Below the pieces are notes generated by a model, which was not told the origin of the DNA, did not search any database, and was given only the letters and a program-made list of their open reading frames with translations. Below are positions 1-8,397 of a DNA stretch of 64,000 nucleotides, piece by piece; positions within the stretch are counted from its first letter, which is position 1, and each line of letters opens with the position of its first letter. A program made the position numbers and the translations under genes. This stretch comes from a virus: positions 1-64,000 of the IMG/VR virus record IMGVR_UViG_3300046004_001292. One strand, given 5' to 3'.

Positions 1-38
1 GAGCCGACCATTTACCAACACATCACGGAGAAGCAACC

Positions 39-344
39 ATGGCATCAACGCCAGAAGCACTGGTCAAAAAGAAGATCAGAAAAATACTTGACGCCGAGGG
101 CGTCTACTACGCCATGCCTATCGGCACGGGCTACGGCAACAGCGGCGTGCCCGACTTCCTGTGCTGCATTGGGGGGCGCTTTGTAGCCATCGAAGCCAAG
201 GCAGGCAAAGGTACAACCACCGCGCTGCAAGACGACAACATACGAAGAATCCGCGACGCGAAGGGCGCTGCCATGATTCTTAACGAAGAAAACCTTTACA
301 CGCTGGAGCCGTTGATTCACTTCATACGGGGGCGCGATGAATAA
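39..344 (+). CDS. VRR-NUC domain nuclease, 101 aa
   Basis: Short stand-alone VRR-NUC (PD-(D/E)XK superfamily) nuclease. The visible core is a G-x-PD turn (SGVPDF, about residues 35-40) followed by a beta strand carrying E-x-K (AIEAKAG, about 50-56), the metal-binding and catalytic residues of the fold. Phage versions of this size are usually annotated as DNA repair or junction-processing nucleases; the substrate cannot be told from sequence. The start is preceded by the leader GGAGAAGCAACC that recurs elsewhere in the window. The stop overlaps the next gene by 8 bp, so it begins the replication operon as seen here; upstream sequence is outside the window. Confidence 0.85.
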   Translation: MASTPEALVKKKIRKILDAEGVYYAMPIGTGYGNSGVPDFLCCIGGRFVAIEAKAGKGTTTALQDDNIRRIRDAKGAAMILNEENLYTLEPLIHFIRGRDE

Positions 345-624
345 AGACATTGCAAACAAAGCGGTGGAGGCCATCACCAAGGCCGCGCAGGACATGACCA
401 CGCAACAGAAGGAACACTTCGCCAGCGTGCTGACGTTGCTGGCAACGTGTTATGGAAAAGATGCGACGTTCGGCGGCGTGTTGATCCTGTCTGACGGCGC
501 AAAGAGCGTCCTTGTCGGCATCAACGCCAACGAGTTTGAAGTGGCGGGCCTTATCAGCGAAGCCCACGAACTTATCGTCAGCGAAATCAAAGTAGAGGCT
601 CCCGACCACGGGATGTACAACTGA
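337..624 (+). CDS. Hypothetical protein, 95 aa
   Basis: Not recognised. A small soluble protein with a predicted helical N-terminus rich in Lys, Ala and Thr and a beta-rich middle. Its ATG lies inside the end of the VRR-NUC gene (8 bp overlap) and its stop overlaps the polymerase start (TGATG), so it is translationally coupled to both and should be made with the replication proteins. Confidence 0.7.
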   Translation: MNKDIANKAVEAITKAAQDMTTQQKEHFASVLTLLATCYGKDATFGGVLILSDGAKSVLVGINANEFEVAGLISEAHELIVSEIKVEAPDHGMYN

Positions 625-2651
625 TGGCAAAACCATACGACACGATCATTGCAATCGACTTCGAGACGCGCTGGGACAAAGAAAGTTTCACGCTCTCCAA
701 AATGACAACAGAGGAATATATTCGTGACCCACGTTTTAAAGCATTCGGCGCTTGCGCCAAAGAGTTCGGAGCAACAGGCAAAGCGCCTTGGATCAGGCAC
801 GACGACTTGCAAGACTACTTCAACAGCATCGACTGGAGCCGCACAGCCGTGCTCGCACACAACGCGCAGTTCGATGTCTCGATCATGGAGTGGGTCTACG
901 GCGCACGCCCGTGTTTTATCTTTGACAGCCTCTCTATGGCTCGCGCCTTGCGCGGGGTCGAAGTAGGCAACTCGTTGCAGAAGCTGGCCAGTGACTTCGG
1001 CCTGCCCGACAAAGGCAAAGCGGTGCACAGCACCAACGGCATGCTTGAGCTGGACCCGAAGACTGAGCAGGAGCTGGCCGCGTACTGTGCGCATGATGTG
1101 TATTTGTGCGAGCAGGTGTTCAGCAAACTGATGATGCGCCTTGACCCCGCGACGGGCATGTCCAACGGGCTGTACCCCACCAAGGAGCTGCGCCTGATCG
1201 ACATGACGCTCAAGATGTACACGCGCCCGGTGCTGGAGCTGGACCAGAGCATGCTCACTGACGCGTTGTACGATGAAAAGGAAAAACGTGAAGCACTCCT
1301 ACAAAAGATCGGTGTTGACGAATCTTCACTTGCGTCAAATAAGCAGTTTGCCGAAGTCCTGCGCGGACTCGGCATGCCCCCGCCCTACAAGAAGAGCAAG
1401 ACGACTGGCAAACAGACGCTTGCTCTTGCAAAGAATGACGCGCTTTTTCAAGCGATGCTCAACGGGGACAACGAAGACGTTGCCGCTTTGTGTGAGGCTC
1501 GCCTCAAAGTTAAATCGACCACTGAGCGTACGCGGGCGCAGCGGTTTCTGGACATCTCGAAGCGCGGAAGACTACCTGTTCCGCTCTCGTACTACGGTGC
1601 CAAGTCCGGGCGCTGGACGGCCAGCAAAGGCAGCGCCATCAACATGCAGAACCTCAAGCGAGGATCGTTCTTGCGCAAAGCTATTATGGCTCCCGAAGCG
1701 CACCAACTGGTCGTCGGTGATCTGTCACAGATTGAACCGCGAGTTCTTGCGTGGCTGGCTGATTACGAGGACATGCTACTCATCTTCCGGCAAGGCGGTG
1801 ATCCTTACGCAGCGTTCGGCGCTCAGATGTTCAACATACCGGGCCTTACAAAAGAGTCACACCCTGATCTCCGCCAGTCGGCGAAGTCCGCGCTTCTGGG
1901 CTGTGGTTACGGACTGGGCTGGGCTTCATTTGCCGCCCAGCTACTCGTGGGTTTCCTCGGTGCGCCGCCTCAACGCTACAACAAAGACTTTGCAAAGAAG
2001 CTCGGCGTTACCGCGACGTACATACAGAAGTTTCTTGAGTGGGACGACAACGTCAAGAAGATGACGGAGATTCCGCACACCTGCACAGACGACGAGCTGC
2101 TGGTGCACTGCGTAGCGGCCAAGATGATCATCGACAAGTACCGCGCCACGGCGTGGCCTGTGGTGGCGTTCTGGGATATGTGCGGCTCGTTGATCGAGCG
2201 CTCACTTTACGGCGGCAACGAATTCACGTATAAATGCGTCACCTTCCGCAAAGAAGAAATCGTTCTGCCCAACGGCATGAGCCTGTTGTACCCCAACCTG
2301 AGACAAGTCAGGGAGAAGGTCAAGGACGAGGACGACAACGAGAAGGAAGGCGGCTTGCAGTGGGTGTACGGCGATGACGCAACGAAGCTGTATGCTGGTA
2401 AGATAACGAACAACATCGTGCAGGGCGTAGCCCGCATTGTGATGACTGACGGCATGCTGCGCGTAGACAAGAAGTACCCTGTGAAGGGCACCGTGCACGA
2501 CGAGCTAATTGCTGTGGTGCCGGACGATGAAGTTGATTTCGCTAAGACTTGGGTCTTGGCGCAAATGACTATGGAGCCGAAGTATTTGCCGGGGATTCCT
2601 CTGGCCGCTGACGGTGGCGCACACCGTCGATATGGGTTGGCCAAAAACTGA
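624..2651 (+). CDS. Family A DNA polymerase with 3'-5' exonuclease
   Basis: Replicative DNA polymerase of the T7/PolA type, 675 aa. The N-terminal proofreading exonuclease has DxE at D12/E14, the ExoII Asp in the NAQFD stretch (D84) and ExoIII Y-x3-D (Y152, D156). The polymerase domain has motif A (GDLSQIEPR, about 365-373), motif B (R-x3-K-x7-YG, about 416-430) and motif C (VHDEL, about 623-627). There is no 5'-3' exonuclease domain, as usual for phage members. All catalytic positions I looked for are intact. It sits at the head of a module that also supplies helicases, a primase and a putative ssDNA-binding protein. Confidence 0.95.
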   Translation: MAKPYDTIIAIDFETRWDKESFTLSKMTTEEYIRDPRFKAFGACAKEFGATGKAPWIRHDDLQDYFNSIDWSRTAVLAHNAQFDVSIMEWVYGARPCFIFDSLSMARALRGVEVGNSLQKLASDFGLPDKGKAVHSTNGMLELDPKTEQELAAYCAHDVYLCEQVFSKLMMRLDPATGMSNGLYPTKELRLIDMTLKMYTRPVLELDQSMLTDALYDEKEKREALLQKIGVDESSLASNKQFAEVLRGLGMPPPYKKSKTTGKQTLALAKNDALFQAMLNGDNEDVAALCEARLKVKSTTERTRAQRFLDISKRGRLPVPLSYYGAKSGRWTASKGSAINMQNLKRGSFLRKAIMAPEAHQLVVGDLSQIEPRVLAWLADYEDMLLIFRQGGDPYAAFGAQMFNIPGLTKESHPDLRQSAKSALLGCGYGLGWASFAAQLLVGFLGAPPQRYNKDFAKKLGVTATYIQKFLEWDDNVKKMTEIPHTCTDDELLVHCVAAKMIIDKYRATAWPVVAFWDMCGSLIERSLYGGNEFTYKCVTFRKEEIVLPNGMSLLYPNLRQVREKVKDEDDNEKEGGLQWVYGDDATKLYAGKITNNIVQGVARIVMTDGMLRVDKKYPVKGTVHDELIAVVPDDEVDFAKTWVLAQMTMEPKYLPGIPLAADGGAHRRYGLAKN

Positions 2652-2666
2652 CCAAGGAGAGCAACT

Positions 2667-2969
2667 ATGATGATCCCGACCAGCATCAAGATCGGCAAGA
2701 CACGATACCCCGTGGTGCAGCCGTTCGCAATGATTCCCCCCACACACGCGGGCAGCGTGACGTACGGACACAACATCCGTGTTGCGTTGACGATGCGCAC
2801 GGGGAGCCGACTTGTTGTACGTTCAGATCGCCAACGCAGCGAGACTTTCTGGCACGAGGTGACGCACGCCATCTTGCACGACATGGGCAGCAAGCTCGAA
2901 GCCAACGAACAGTTTGTCACTGCGTTTTCCAAGAGGCTCAACGATGCGATACGTTCCGCAAAGTTTTGA
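2667..2969 (+). CDS. Small HExxH metallopeptidase-like protein
   Basis: 100 aa. The notable motif is WHEVTHAILHD (about residues 68-78), a zinc-binding HExxH of the zincin type, reminiscent of the ImmA/IrrE or SprT-like classes but much shorter than either. The protein begins with a beta-rich stretch and ends with Lys/Arg residues. Function is unknown; a peptidase or a degenerate zinc-binding scaffold are both possible. It follows the polymerase with a good Shine-Dalgarno (AAGGAGAG), and its last 26 bp overlap the next gene. Confidence 0.65.
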   Translation: MMIPTSIKIGKTRYPVVQPFAMIPPTHAGSVTYGHNIRVALTMRTGSRLVVRSDRQRSETFWHEVTHAILHDMGSKLEANEQFVTAFSKRLNDAIRSAKF

Positions 2970-3207
2970 AGAGCAGACCAAGGTCGACGTCATGGAGCTG
3001 TTGGGCTGGACAGTCACACACCCGGCCTTTGACTCTGAGCACACAAAGCGGGGCTGGTTGTACGCAAACCCGCCAGCCACAGTCCGAGACAACTACCCAA
3101 TTCCTGTGATAGCGGACAGCTTTGAAGACGCGTTCAACTATTTTTTACGGAACAAAGACAGATATGAAAAAACCAGCATGGTCTCACTCCTCCCTCAAAG
3201 ACTTTGA
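2944..3207 (+). CDS. Hypothetical protein, 87 aa
   Basis: Not recognised. I chose the ATG at 2944 (MRYVPQSFEEQTKVD) over an upstream in-frame start, because it gives a short overlap with the preceding gene. The protein contains aromatic and acidic patches and no obvious motif. Its 3' end overlaps the start of the PD-(D/E)XK nuclease by 44 bp, so the two are probably co-translated. Confidence 0.55.
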   Translation: MRYVPQSFEEQTKVDVMELLGWTVTHPAFDSEHTKRGWLYANPPATVRDNYPIPVIADSFEDAFNYFLRNKDRYEKTSMVSLLPQRL

Positions 3208-3829
3208 GGGCTGCGCACGGCGCTACCACGAGGTCAAGGTCTTGAAGAAGTACCCCTTCCAAGAGACCGAGGCCACGCGCTACGGCAACCAAGTGCACGA
3301 GTCGCTTGAGCTGTATGTCCGGGACGGCAAGCCGATCCCACCCGAGCACGCGCAGTTCAAGGACGTGGCCGACTCGCTCATCAAGAAGCCCGGGCGCAAG
3401 CTGGCTGAGTTCGAGATGGCGCTGACCGTGGACTTGAAGCCCACCGGCTGGAAAGAAAAGGACGTGTGGGTGCGCGGCATTGCCGACATCCTGATTGTTG
3501 ACGACGACAACCTGACGGCGTGGGTGGGCGACTACAAGACGGGCAACAACAAGTACCCTGATCGTGACCAGCTCGTGCTCATGTCCTGCATGGTGTTCGA
3601 GTACTTCCCGCACATCCGCAAAGTCAACTCGGCCTTGCTCTTCATCGTGAAAAACAGTATGGTCAAGTTGCAGATGACGCGTGATCAGAAGGCTGCGGCG
3701 TGGTGGCGCTACCGTGAGCGCACGGCGCGGCTCGAAGCGTCTTTTGCCAACGACGTGTGGAACCCAAACCAAACGCCGCTGTGTGGCTGGTGCCAAGTCA
3801 CTGGCTGCGAATTCAACCCCAAACATTAA
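3164..3829 (+). CDS. PD-(D/E)XK nuclease, Cas4/RecB-like, probable Fe-S
   Basis: 221 aa. N-terminal SHSSLKDFEGC-x-RRY is the typical opening of Cas4/AddB-type nucleases. It is followed by the HES helix (about residue 45), a conserved Asp in GIADILIVDDD and the GDYKTG strand (about 119-124), which supplies the D and K of the PD-(D/E)XK site. One Cys near the N-terminus (C17) and a C-terminal C-x2-C-x4-C (C207, C210, C215) match the layout that binds a 4Fe-4S cluster in Cas4-like exonucleases. A role in end resection or recombination during replication is likely. The start at 3164 aligns with the family opening; the longer in-frame start at 3122 looks unnecessary. Confidence 0.85.
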   Translation: MKKPAWSHSSLKDFEGCARRYHEVKVLKKYPFQETEATRYGNQVHESLELYVRDGKPIPPEHAQFKDVADSLIKKPGRKLAEFEMALTVDLKPTGWKEKDVWVRGIADILIVDDDNLTAWVGDYKTGNNKYPDRDQLVLMSCMVFEYFPHIRKVNSALLFIVKNSMVKLQMTRDQKAAAWWRYRERTARLEASFANDVWNPNQTPLCGWCQVTGCEFNPKH

Positions 3830-3839
3830 GGAGCCTGAA

Positions 3840-4100
3840 ATGCCCTACAAGAACCCCGAAGACCGCGCTGCATACCCAGCGTACGATCAGAAACCCGCCG
3901 TGAAGAAAGCCCGTGCCCAGCGCAACAAAGCGCGGCGCATGCTGGAGGCCGAAGGCGTTGTGCACAAAGGCGACGGCAAAGACGTTGACCACAAGAAACC
4001 ACTGTCCAAGGGCGGCACCACGACGCGCAAGAACCTCACGGTGAAGCCCGCAAGTGCCAATCGTTCGTACGCTCGCAAGAGCGACCACTCGATCAAGTGA
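3840..4100 (+). CDS. HNH endonuclease-like protein, 86 aa
   Basis: Small basic protein whose centre reads DVDHKKPLSKGG-x5-NLTV (D50, H51, N65), the DH...N pattern of HNH endonucleases. The Cys pairs seen in many HNH proteins are absent and there is no clear final His, so the metal site may be partial. ATG 3840 follows an AAGGAG Shine-Dalgarno; the larger frame open upstream overlaps the nuclease gene and was not used. The stop overlaps the next gene as TGATG. It could be a homing-type nuclease or a nicking enzyme of the replication module. Confidence 0.7.
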   Translation: MPYKNPEDRAAYPAYDQKPAVKKARAQRNKARRMLEAEGVVHKGDGKDVDHKKPLSKGGTTTRKNLTVKPASANRSYARKSDHSIK

Positions 4101-4486
4101 TGCCCAGTATCTACACCCCGCCCCCTGCGGGCGGTCTTGTCAGTTCTGCCGGACACACCCTGACCGCGCCCATCAGTGGTGCAACCTTCGCTTTTCACAA
4201 CAGCGGTAACGACTTTGCCTCAAAAGTTTTTCGTGCGCCTGATGGCATCATTTCAAACGACGTGGAGGTGAACATGGAAGACCTTGAAAGCCTGCCGTTC
4301 AGCACACCGATAGAGACGCTGATCAATCTCTGGGTAGCACGTTATGGAAACGAATGGGTAGACGTCAAAGACGTGCTTGCCGAGGAGTTCTACGGACTCA
4401 CCTACAAGCGGCTCAAATCTATGGGCAAACTTGAAACACATTACCTGACGAACCGGGCGCGGTTCGTATGTAGAAAACCAATATAG
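4100..4486 (+). CDS. Hypothetical protein, first of a tandem paralogue pair
   Basis: 128 aa from ATG 4100 (a GTG at 4097 is also in frame). The C-terminal 70 residues resemble the C-terminal part of the next gene: a hydrophobic/aromatic block F-x-x-P-(I/L)-x3-L-(I/V)-x-LW, then a G-(N/D)-x-W segment, then FY and a helix with R-LK or R-LN. The first 58 residues are not shared. A very good Shine-Dalgarno (GGAGGT at 4264) precedes ATG 4274, so a 70-aa form starting there may be the real or an additional product. Function unknown. Confidence 0.6.
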   Translation: MPSIYTPPPAGGLVSSAGHTLTAPISGATFAFHNSGNDFASKVFRAPDGIISNDVEVNMEDLESLPFSTPIETLINLWVARYGNEWVDVKDVLAEEFYGLTYKRLKSMGKLETHYLTNRARFVCRKPI

Positions 4487-4495
4487 GAGTGCAAC

Positions 4496-4864
4496 ATGAG
4501 TTTGATGAACAGTGTATTTGGCGGGGCCTACCCCGGATCGCAGGCGGACTACGAGGAGCACCTGCGGCAGCTGCGCAGAGTTGACGCAGCACAGCAAAAG
4601 CAGCAATACGCAGCGCAACAAGGACTGGGGGGCATGAAACAAAAGCTGCCAAGGCTCAACCCCAACGAGATTGAGGCGTTTAACGTCCCGCTGGCGCAAC
4701 TTGTCACGTTGTGGCGGATCAAGCACGGGGATGCGTGGTACGACGCAGAACATCCTCGACCAGAACCCGGCAAAGACTTCTACACGGACGCTTTTGACCG
4801 TTTGAACAAAGCCAACATGTTTGAGATGTTTGAAGGTTGGTATCGTTTGAAAGAAGACGCGTAA
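4496..4864 (+). CDS. Hypothetical protein, second of a tandem paralogue pair
   Basis: 122 aa. The N-terminal half is Gln-rich and probably helical (about residues 18-45). The C-terminal half matches the preceding gene (see there), so this looks like an old tandem duplication with diverged N-termini. The Shine-Dalgarno TAGGAG precedes ATG 4496. The stop TAA overlaps the helicase start (TAATG), implying coupling. The pair may supply a small accessory factor for the helicase, but that is only inference from position. Confidence 0.65.
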   Translation: MSLMNSVFGGAYPGSQADYEEHLRQLRRVDAAQQKQQYAAQQGLGGMKQKLPRLNPNEIEAFNVPLAQLVTLWRIKHGDAWYDAEHPRPEPGKDFYTDAFDRLNKANMFEMFEGWYRLKEDA

Positions 4865-6426
4865 TGCAGATCATTGACAACAAGGCGCTGGTGGTGCGCA
4901 CACGCAACCCACACAAGTACAGCGTCATCCCAAAACACAAAGTGCTCTCTGAGCACGACGGCACATATGAAGTGGCCGTGTACTGGGGACTGGACGAGAT
5001 GCGCGTGCTGCGCAACCTCGGCGTGAAGAACGCACCATCCCCCATCACACGCAAATACGCATGGCCCGGCCGATACAAGCCGATGGATCACCAAGTCGAC
5101 ACAGCCAGCTTCCTCACGCTGTACCGCCGCGCATTCTGTTTCAACGACCCCGGCACCGGCAAGACGCTGAGCGCACTGTGGGCAGCGGACTACCTCATGA
5201 AGCGCGGTGACGTGCGGCGTGTGCTGATCCTGTGCCCCCTGTCGATCATGCACAGCGCGTGGATGGGGGACATCAACAGCAGCATCATCCACCGCTCCGC
5301 TGTGGTGGCCCACCATGCGCAGGCATCGCGCCGCATCGAGATGATCCAGAAGAACTACGAGATCGTCATTGCCAACTATGACGGCCTGAACCTGATCGCC
5401 AGCGAGATCAATGCAGATGGTCGCTTCGATCTGGTCATCGTAGACGAAGCCAACGCGTACAAGAACCCGGGCACGCGGCGCTGGAAGGCGCTGAACTCGA
5501 TCCTCAAGCCCGAGACGTACCTGTGGATGATGACGGGCACACCGGCCTCGCAGTCCCCCGTGGATGCGTACGGCTTGGCCAAGCTGGTGAACCCCGGTGG
5601 CGTGCCCAAGTTCTTCACGGCGTGGCGCGACAAGGTGATGAACAAGCTGACCATGTTCAAGTGGGCAGCCAAGCCCGATGCACGCGACACAGTGTTCAGC
5701 GCCTTGCAGCCAGCAATACGTTTCACAAAAGCGCAGTGCCTTGACCTGCCCCCGGTGCTGACCGTGACGCGTGAAGTGCCGATGACCCCGCAGCAGAACA
5801 AGTACTACAAGATGCTCAAGGAGCAGCTCATGGTGCGCGCAGCGGGTGAGACGATCAGCGCCGTCAATGCGGGTGTGGCCGTCAACAAGCTGTTGCAGAT
5901 TTCGTGCGGCGCGGCATACACCGACGACAAAGAAGTTGTGGAGTTCGATGCAGCTCCGCGCTTGAGCGTGTTGGAGGAAGTGCTGGAGGAGACGGACCGC
6001 AAGGTCATCATCTTCGCGCTGTTTCGCAGCAGCATCGACACCATCGTGCGCCACCTGACCAAGAAGGGTTACGCCGTTGAGCAAATCCACGGCGACGTGA
6101 ACGCGTCCAAACGTGGGCGCATCATTCACGACTTCCAGAACACGCCCACCATCCAAGTGCTGGTCATGCAGCCTGCGGCCACTGCCCACGGCATTACCTT
6201 AACGGCAGCTGACACGGTGGTGTTCTTTGGCCCGCTCATGAGCGTGGAGCAATACATCCAGTGCATCGCCCGAGCTGACCGCAAGGGGCAGGACTCCGAC
6301 AAAGTCACCGTGGTGCACATCGAGTCGAGCCCCATCGAGAAGAAACTTTTTGGGGCCATGAAAACCAAGGTTTCTGACAACACGTTGCTGGTTGGCCTGT
6401 TCGACAGCGAAGTGAAAAATTCTTAA
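4864..6426 (+). CDS. SNF2-family DNA helicase/translocase
   Basis: 520 aa with all the SWI2/SNF2 landmarks. Walker A is DPGTGKT (about 95-101), preceded by the Q-like YKPMDHQ. Walker B is IVDEAN (about 192-197, a DEAN variant of DEAH). Motif III is MTGTPASQ. In the second RecA lobe there is a conserved ATAHGITLTAADTVVF block and motif VI CIARADRKGQ (about 467-476). Phage members are thought to remodel protein-DNA complexes or help replication and recombination. ATG 4864 overlaps the stop of the preceding gene. No extra nuclease or zinc domain is fused. Confidence 0.92.
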   Translation: MQIIDNKALVVRTRNPHKYSVIPKHKVLSEHDGTYEVAVYWGLDEMRVLRNLGVKNAPSPITRKYAWPGRYKPMDHQVDTASFLTLYRRAFCFNDPGTGKTLSALWAADYLMKRGDVRRVLILCPLSIMHSAWMGDINSSIIHRSAVVAHHAQASRRIEMIQKNYEIVIANYDGLNLIASEINADGRFDLVIVDEANAYKNPGTRRWKALNSILKPETYLWMMTGTPASQSPVDAYGLAKLVNPGGVPKFFTAWRDKVMNKLTMFKWAAKPDARDTVFSALQPAIRFTKAQCLDLPPVLTVTREVPMTPQQNKYYKMLKEQLMVRAAGETISAVNAGVAVNKLLQISCGAAYTDDKEVVEFDAAPRLSVLEEVLEETDRKVIIFALFRSSIDTIVRHLTKKGYAVEQIHGDVNASKRGRIIHDFQNTPTIQVLVMQPAATAHGITLTAADTVVFFGPLMSVEQYIQCIARADRKGQDSDKVTVVHIESSPIEKKLFGAMKTKVSDNTLLVGLFDSEVKNS

Positions 6427-6435
6427 AGAAAGGAG

Positions 6436-6463
6436 TTGCATGCGAAAAAAACACATGTATGAT
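6436..6463 (+). promoter_or_regulatory. Candidate sigma70-type promoter
   Basis: TTGCAT (6436-6441), 16-bp spacer rich in A, then TATGAT (6458-6463). It sits in the only sizeable gap of the left module, upstream of the coiled-coil and ssDNA-binding genes, so it could give those abundant proteins their own transcript. Sequence match only. Confidence 0.45.
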
Positions 6464-6506
6464 GTCAAATCTTAGACAAACCCCCCACCGCTTTTAGGAG
6501 AAGCAA

Positions 6507-6974
6507 ATGACTGAAATAGACGACGAAGCCCCCACCGCGAGCACCACGGCCGAGCGCCGAGCTGAAGCTGAAGCATTGGCCGCTGTCCCCATGGACAGAC
6601 TGGCCAAGGTGTACCGCAAGATGGCTGCCAAGATTCAGGAACTGACCACTGAATACGACGCGGCAGTCGAAGAAATCAAACGCCAACAAGACGCTGTGAA
6701 GACGGCGCTCAAGGACCAGATGCTCGTGATGGGTGTCAGCTCCGTGCGCACCGAGAACGGCACTGTGGTGTTGTCCACCAAGACACGCTACAACACACAA
6801 GACTGGGACTCGTTCAAAGAGTTCATCAAAGAGCACGACGCCATCGACTTGTTGGAGAAGCGCATTGCGCAGACCAACATGGGCACGTTCTTGGAAGAGA
6901 ACCCCGGTGTTGTCCCGCCCGGTCTCAACTCGATGACCGAGTACGCAATCAGTGTGCGCAAGCCCACAAAGTAA
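6507..6974 (+). CDS. Coiled-coil protein upstream of the SSB-like gene
   Basis: 155 aa, not assigned. Residues about 12-75 are strongly helical and charged (AERRAEAEALAA, then KMAAKIQELTTEYDAAVEEI), typical of a coiled coil. The second half holds a beta hairpin (SSVRTENGTVVLSTKTRY) and a conserved-looking ending. The Shine-Dalgarno leader GGAGAAGCAA lies directly before the ATG. Position beside an SSB-like gene suggests a DNA-metabolism role; a Gam- or recombination-mediator-like function is possible but unproven. Confidence 0.75.
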   Translation: MTEIDDEAPTASTTAERRAEAEALAAVPMDRLAKVYRKMAAKIQELTTEYDAAVEEIKRQQDAVKTALKDQMLVMGVSSVRTENGTVVLSTKTRYNTQDWDSFKEFIKEHDAIDLLEKRIAQTNMGTFLEENPGVVPPGLNSMTEYAISVRKPTK

Positions 6975-6994
6975 ATTTCAACAGGAGAATCAAA

Positions 6995-7972
6995 GTGAGT
7001 AACGTAACGCTCTTCAACCCTTCCCAAGTCCCCGCCTTTGCCAAAGCGCGTGGTGAACTGTCGGCCATGGCCAAAGCCCTTGCGGGTGGCGGTGGTGGTG
7101 GCAAGCGTGTGTCCATCAAAGGCGGCGTGTTCCGTCTGGTCAACAACGGCAAAGAGATTGCTGCCATCGACGAGCGCTATCTCGACGTGGTGGTCGTCAA
7201 CGCTGCGCCCAAGGTGTCCCGCGTGTTCTACATGGCCAAGTACGATGCCGAGAATCCAGCACCTCCAGATTGCTGGTCGGCTGACGGCGAGAAGCCAAGC
7301 CCTGACAGCGAGAACAAGCAAGCCTCGACCTGCTCCGAGTGCCCACAGAACATTGCTGGCTCTGGCCAAGGCCAAAGCCGCGCATGCCGCTACCAACAGC
7401 GTCTGGCCGTCGTGCTGGCCAATGACCAAGAAGGTGATGTGCTGCAACTGGCGCTGCCAGCAACTTCGATCTTCGGCAAAGAGACTGGCGACAACCGCCC
7501 ACTGCAAGCGTACGCTCGCTACTTGGCCGCACAGAACATTGACCCGTCCGAAGTTGTGACGCGCATGAAGTTCGACACAGCGTCCGAGTCGCCCAAGCTG
7601 TTCTTCAAGGCCATGCGCTGGTTGACCGACGACGAGTACCCGAACATCAAGGAGCAAGGCGCTTGCGATGACGCCATCAAGGCGATCACCATGAGCGTGG
7701 CCAAGATGGATAACGTGTCCAAGCCTGCCGATCCAAGCATTGGCGGTGAACGCCCTGCAGCAAGCAAGGCCAAGGCCGAGGCAGCGCCCGAAACTGATGA
7801 CGAAGCCCCAGCTCCACCACCCAAGGCCAAAGCGAAAGCCAAGCCCAAGGCGGAGCCGGTTGCCGAAGAACCAGAAGAGCCAGTCGTGCGCACGGAAGAA
7901 AAGAAGCCGAGCGCTGTACCAGCAGCCAAGTCCAACTTGGCTTCCATGGTCGATGACTGGGACGACGAGTAA
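6995..7972 (+). CDS. Putative ssDNA-binding protein
   Basis: 325 aa, GTG start with Shine-Dalgarno AGGAG at 6983. The core (about 40-225) is beta-rich and has four Cys (C93, C113, C116, C131) that could bind zinc. A long Ala/Pro/Lys/Glu linker (about 250-310) leads to a strongly acidic, Trp-containing tail ending DDWDDE, the hallmark of SSB tails that recruit replication partners. A Gly run at about 31-36 is unusual. The assignment rests on tail, size and location between helicase and primase genes, not on a recognised OB-fold signature. Confidence 0.6.
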   Translation: MSNVTLFNPSQVPAFAKARGELSAMAKALAGGGGGGKRVSIKGGVFRLVNNGKEIAAIDERYLDVVVVNAAPKVSRVFYMAKYDAENPAPPDCWSADGEKPSPDSENKQASTCSECPQNIAGSGQGQSRACRYQQRLAVVLANDQEGDVLQLALPATSIFGKETGDNRPLQAYARYLAAQNIDPSEVVTRMKFDTASESPKLFFKAMRWLTDDEYPNIKEQGACDDAIKAITMSVAKMDNVSKPADPSIGGERPAASKAKAEAAPETDDEAPAPPPKAKAKAKPKAEPVAEEPEEPVVRTEEKKPSAVPAAKSNLASMVDDWDDE

Positions 7973-7982
7973 TTAAACAGGA

Positions 7983-7998
7983 GGGGGCTTCGGCCCCC
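7983..7998 (+). promoter_or_regulatory. GC hairpin with TTCG loop over a ribosome binding site
   Basis: GGGGGC-TTCG-GCCCCC, a perfect 6-bp stem closed by a C(UUCG)G tetraloop. Its 5' arm shares bases with the AGGAGG Shine-Dalgarno (7979-7984) of the HTH gene starting at 8006. No T-run follows, so it is not a normal terminator. It may mask the ribosome site, or shorten the 21-nt gap between that site and the ATG. Confidence 0.6.
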
Positions 7999-8005
7999 GC
8001 ACAAC

Positions 8006-8284
8006 ATGGCATATTCCCAACAAGTGATTGACGCGGTTCAGAGCGCCCCCAAGACGCTGGGCAACCAGCTTGGGCGCTGGGCCGTGTATCTCAACTTCCC
8101 CGTGACCAAGATTTCGGAGCTGACCGGCGTGTCCCGTCAGACGATCTACAACTGGTTCGGCGGCGGTGAAGTATTCGTGGCGTACCGGCCAACGGTGACG
8201 TCTCTCGTTCAAATTTTGCAGTCTTCCGGCACGGCCGAGGAGGCATGGAGTAAAGCATGCAAGGCATTCGACCACAACAGCTGA
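8006..8284 (+). CDS. Small helix-turn-helix DNA-binding protein
   Basis: 92 aa. Residues about 34-52 (TKISELTGVSRQTIYNWF) form a clear helix-turn-helix of the Cro/XRE or Fis-like kind; the rest is helical. Probably a transcription regulator of the phage. Its translation start lies just after a very stable UUCG hairpin, so expression may be controlled post-transcriptionally. It overlaps the next small gene by 28 bp. Confidence 0.75.
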   Translation: MAYSQQVIDAVQSAPKTLGNQLGRWAVYLNFPVTKISELTGVSRQTIYNWFGGGEVFVAYRPTVTSLVQILQSSGTAEEAWSKACKAFDHNS

Positions 8285-8397
8285 CCGACCAAGAGCTTCT
8301 GGACTACGCGCACCTGACCGGTTACGACAAGCTGCCCCCAGAGTGGGTAGAGGAAATCTGCAAGCGCTTCGCCGCACTGCTGGACGACGGCAAGTAA
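8257..8397 (+). CDS. Small hypothetical protein, 46 aa
   Basis: Short frame with a good Shine-Dalgarno (GGAG at 8247, six bases before ATG). The product is acidic and helical, with LTDQELLDYAHLTG and PPEWVEEICKRF blocks, a pattern seen in short phage proteins that follow a regulator. It fills the space between the HTH gene and the primase. Confidence 0.6.
   Translation: MQGIRPQQLTDQELLDYAHLTGYDKLPPEWVEEICKRFAALLDDGK

Noticed and set aside
2667-2969. Calling the small HExxH protein an ImmA/IrrE lysogeny regulator
   Set aside because: Only the zinc motif matches; it is too short and no repressor gene or integrase is next to it.
4780-6189. 469-codon minus-strand frame opposite the SNF2 helicase
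   Set aside because: Shadow frame; the helicase motifs fix the coding strand.
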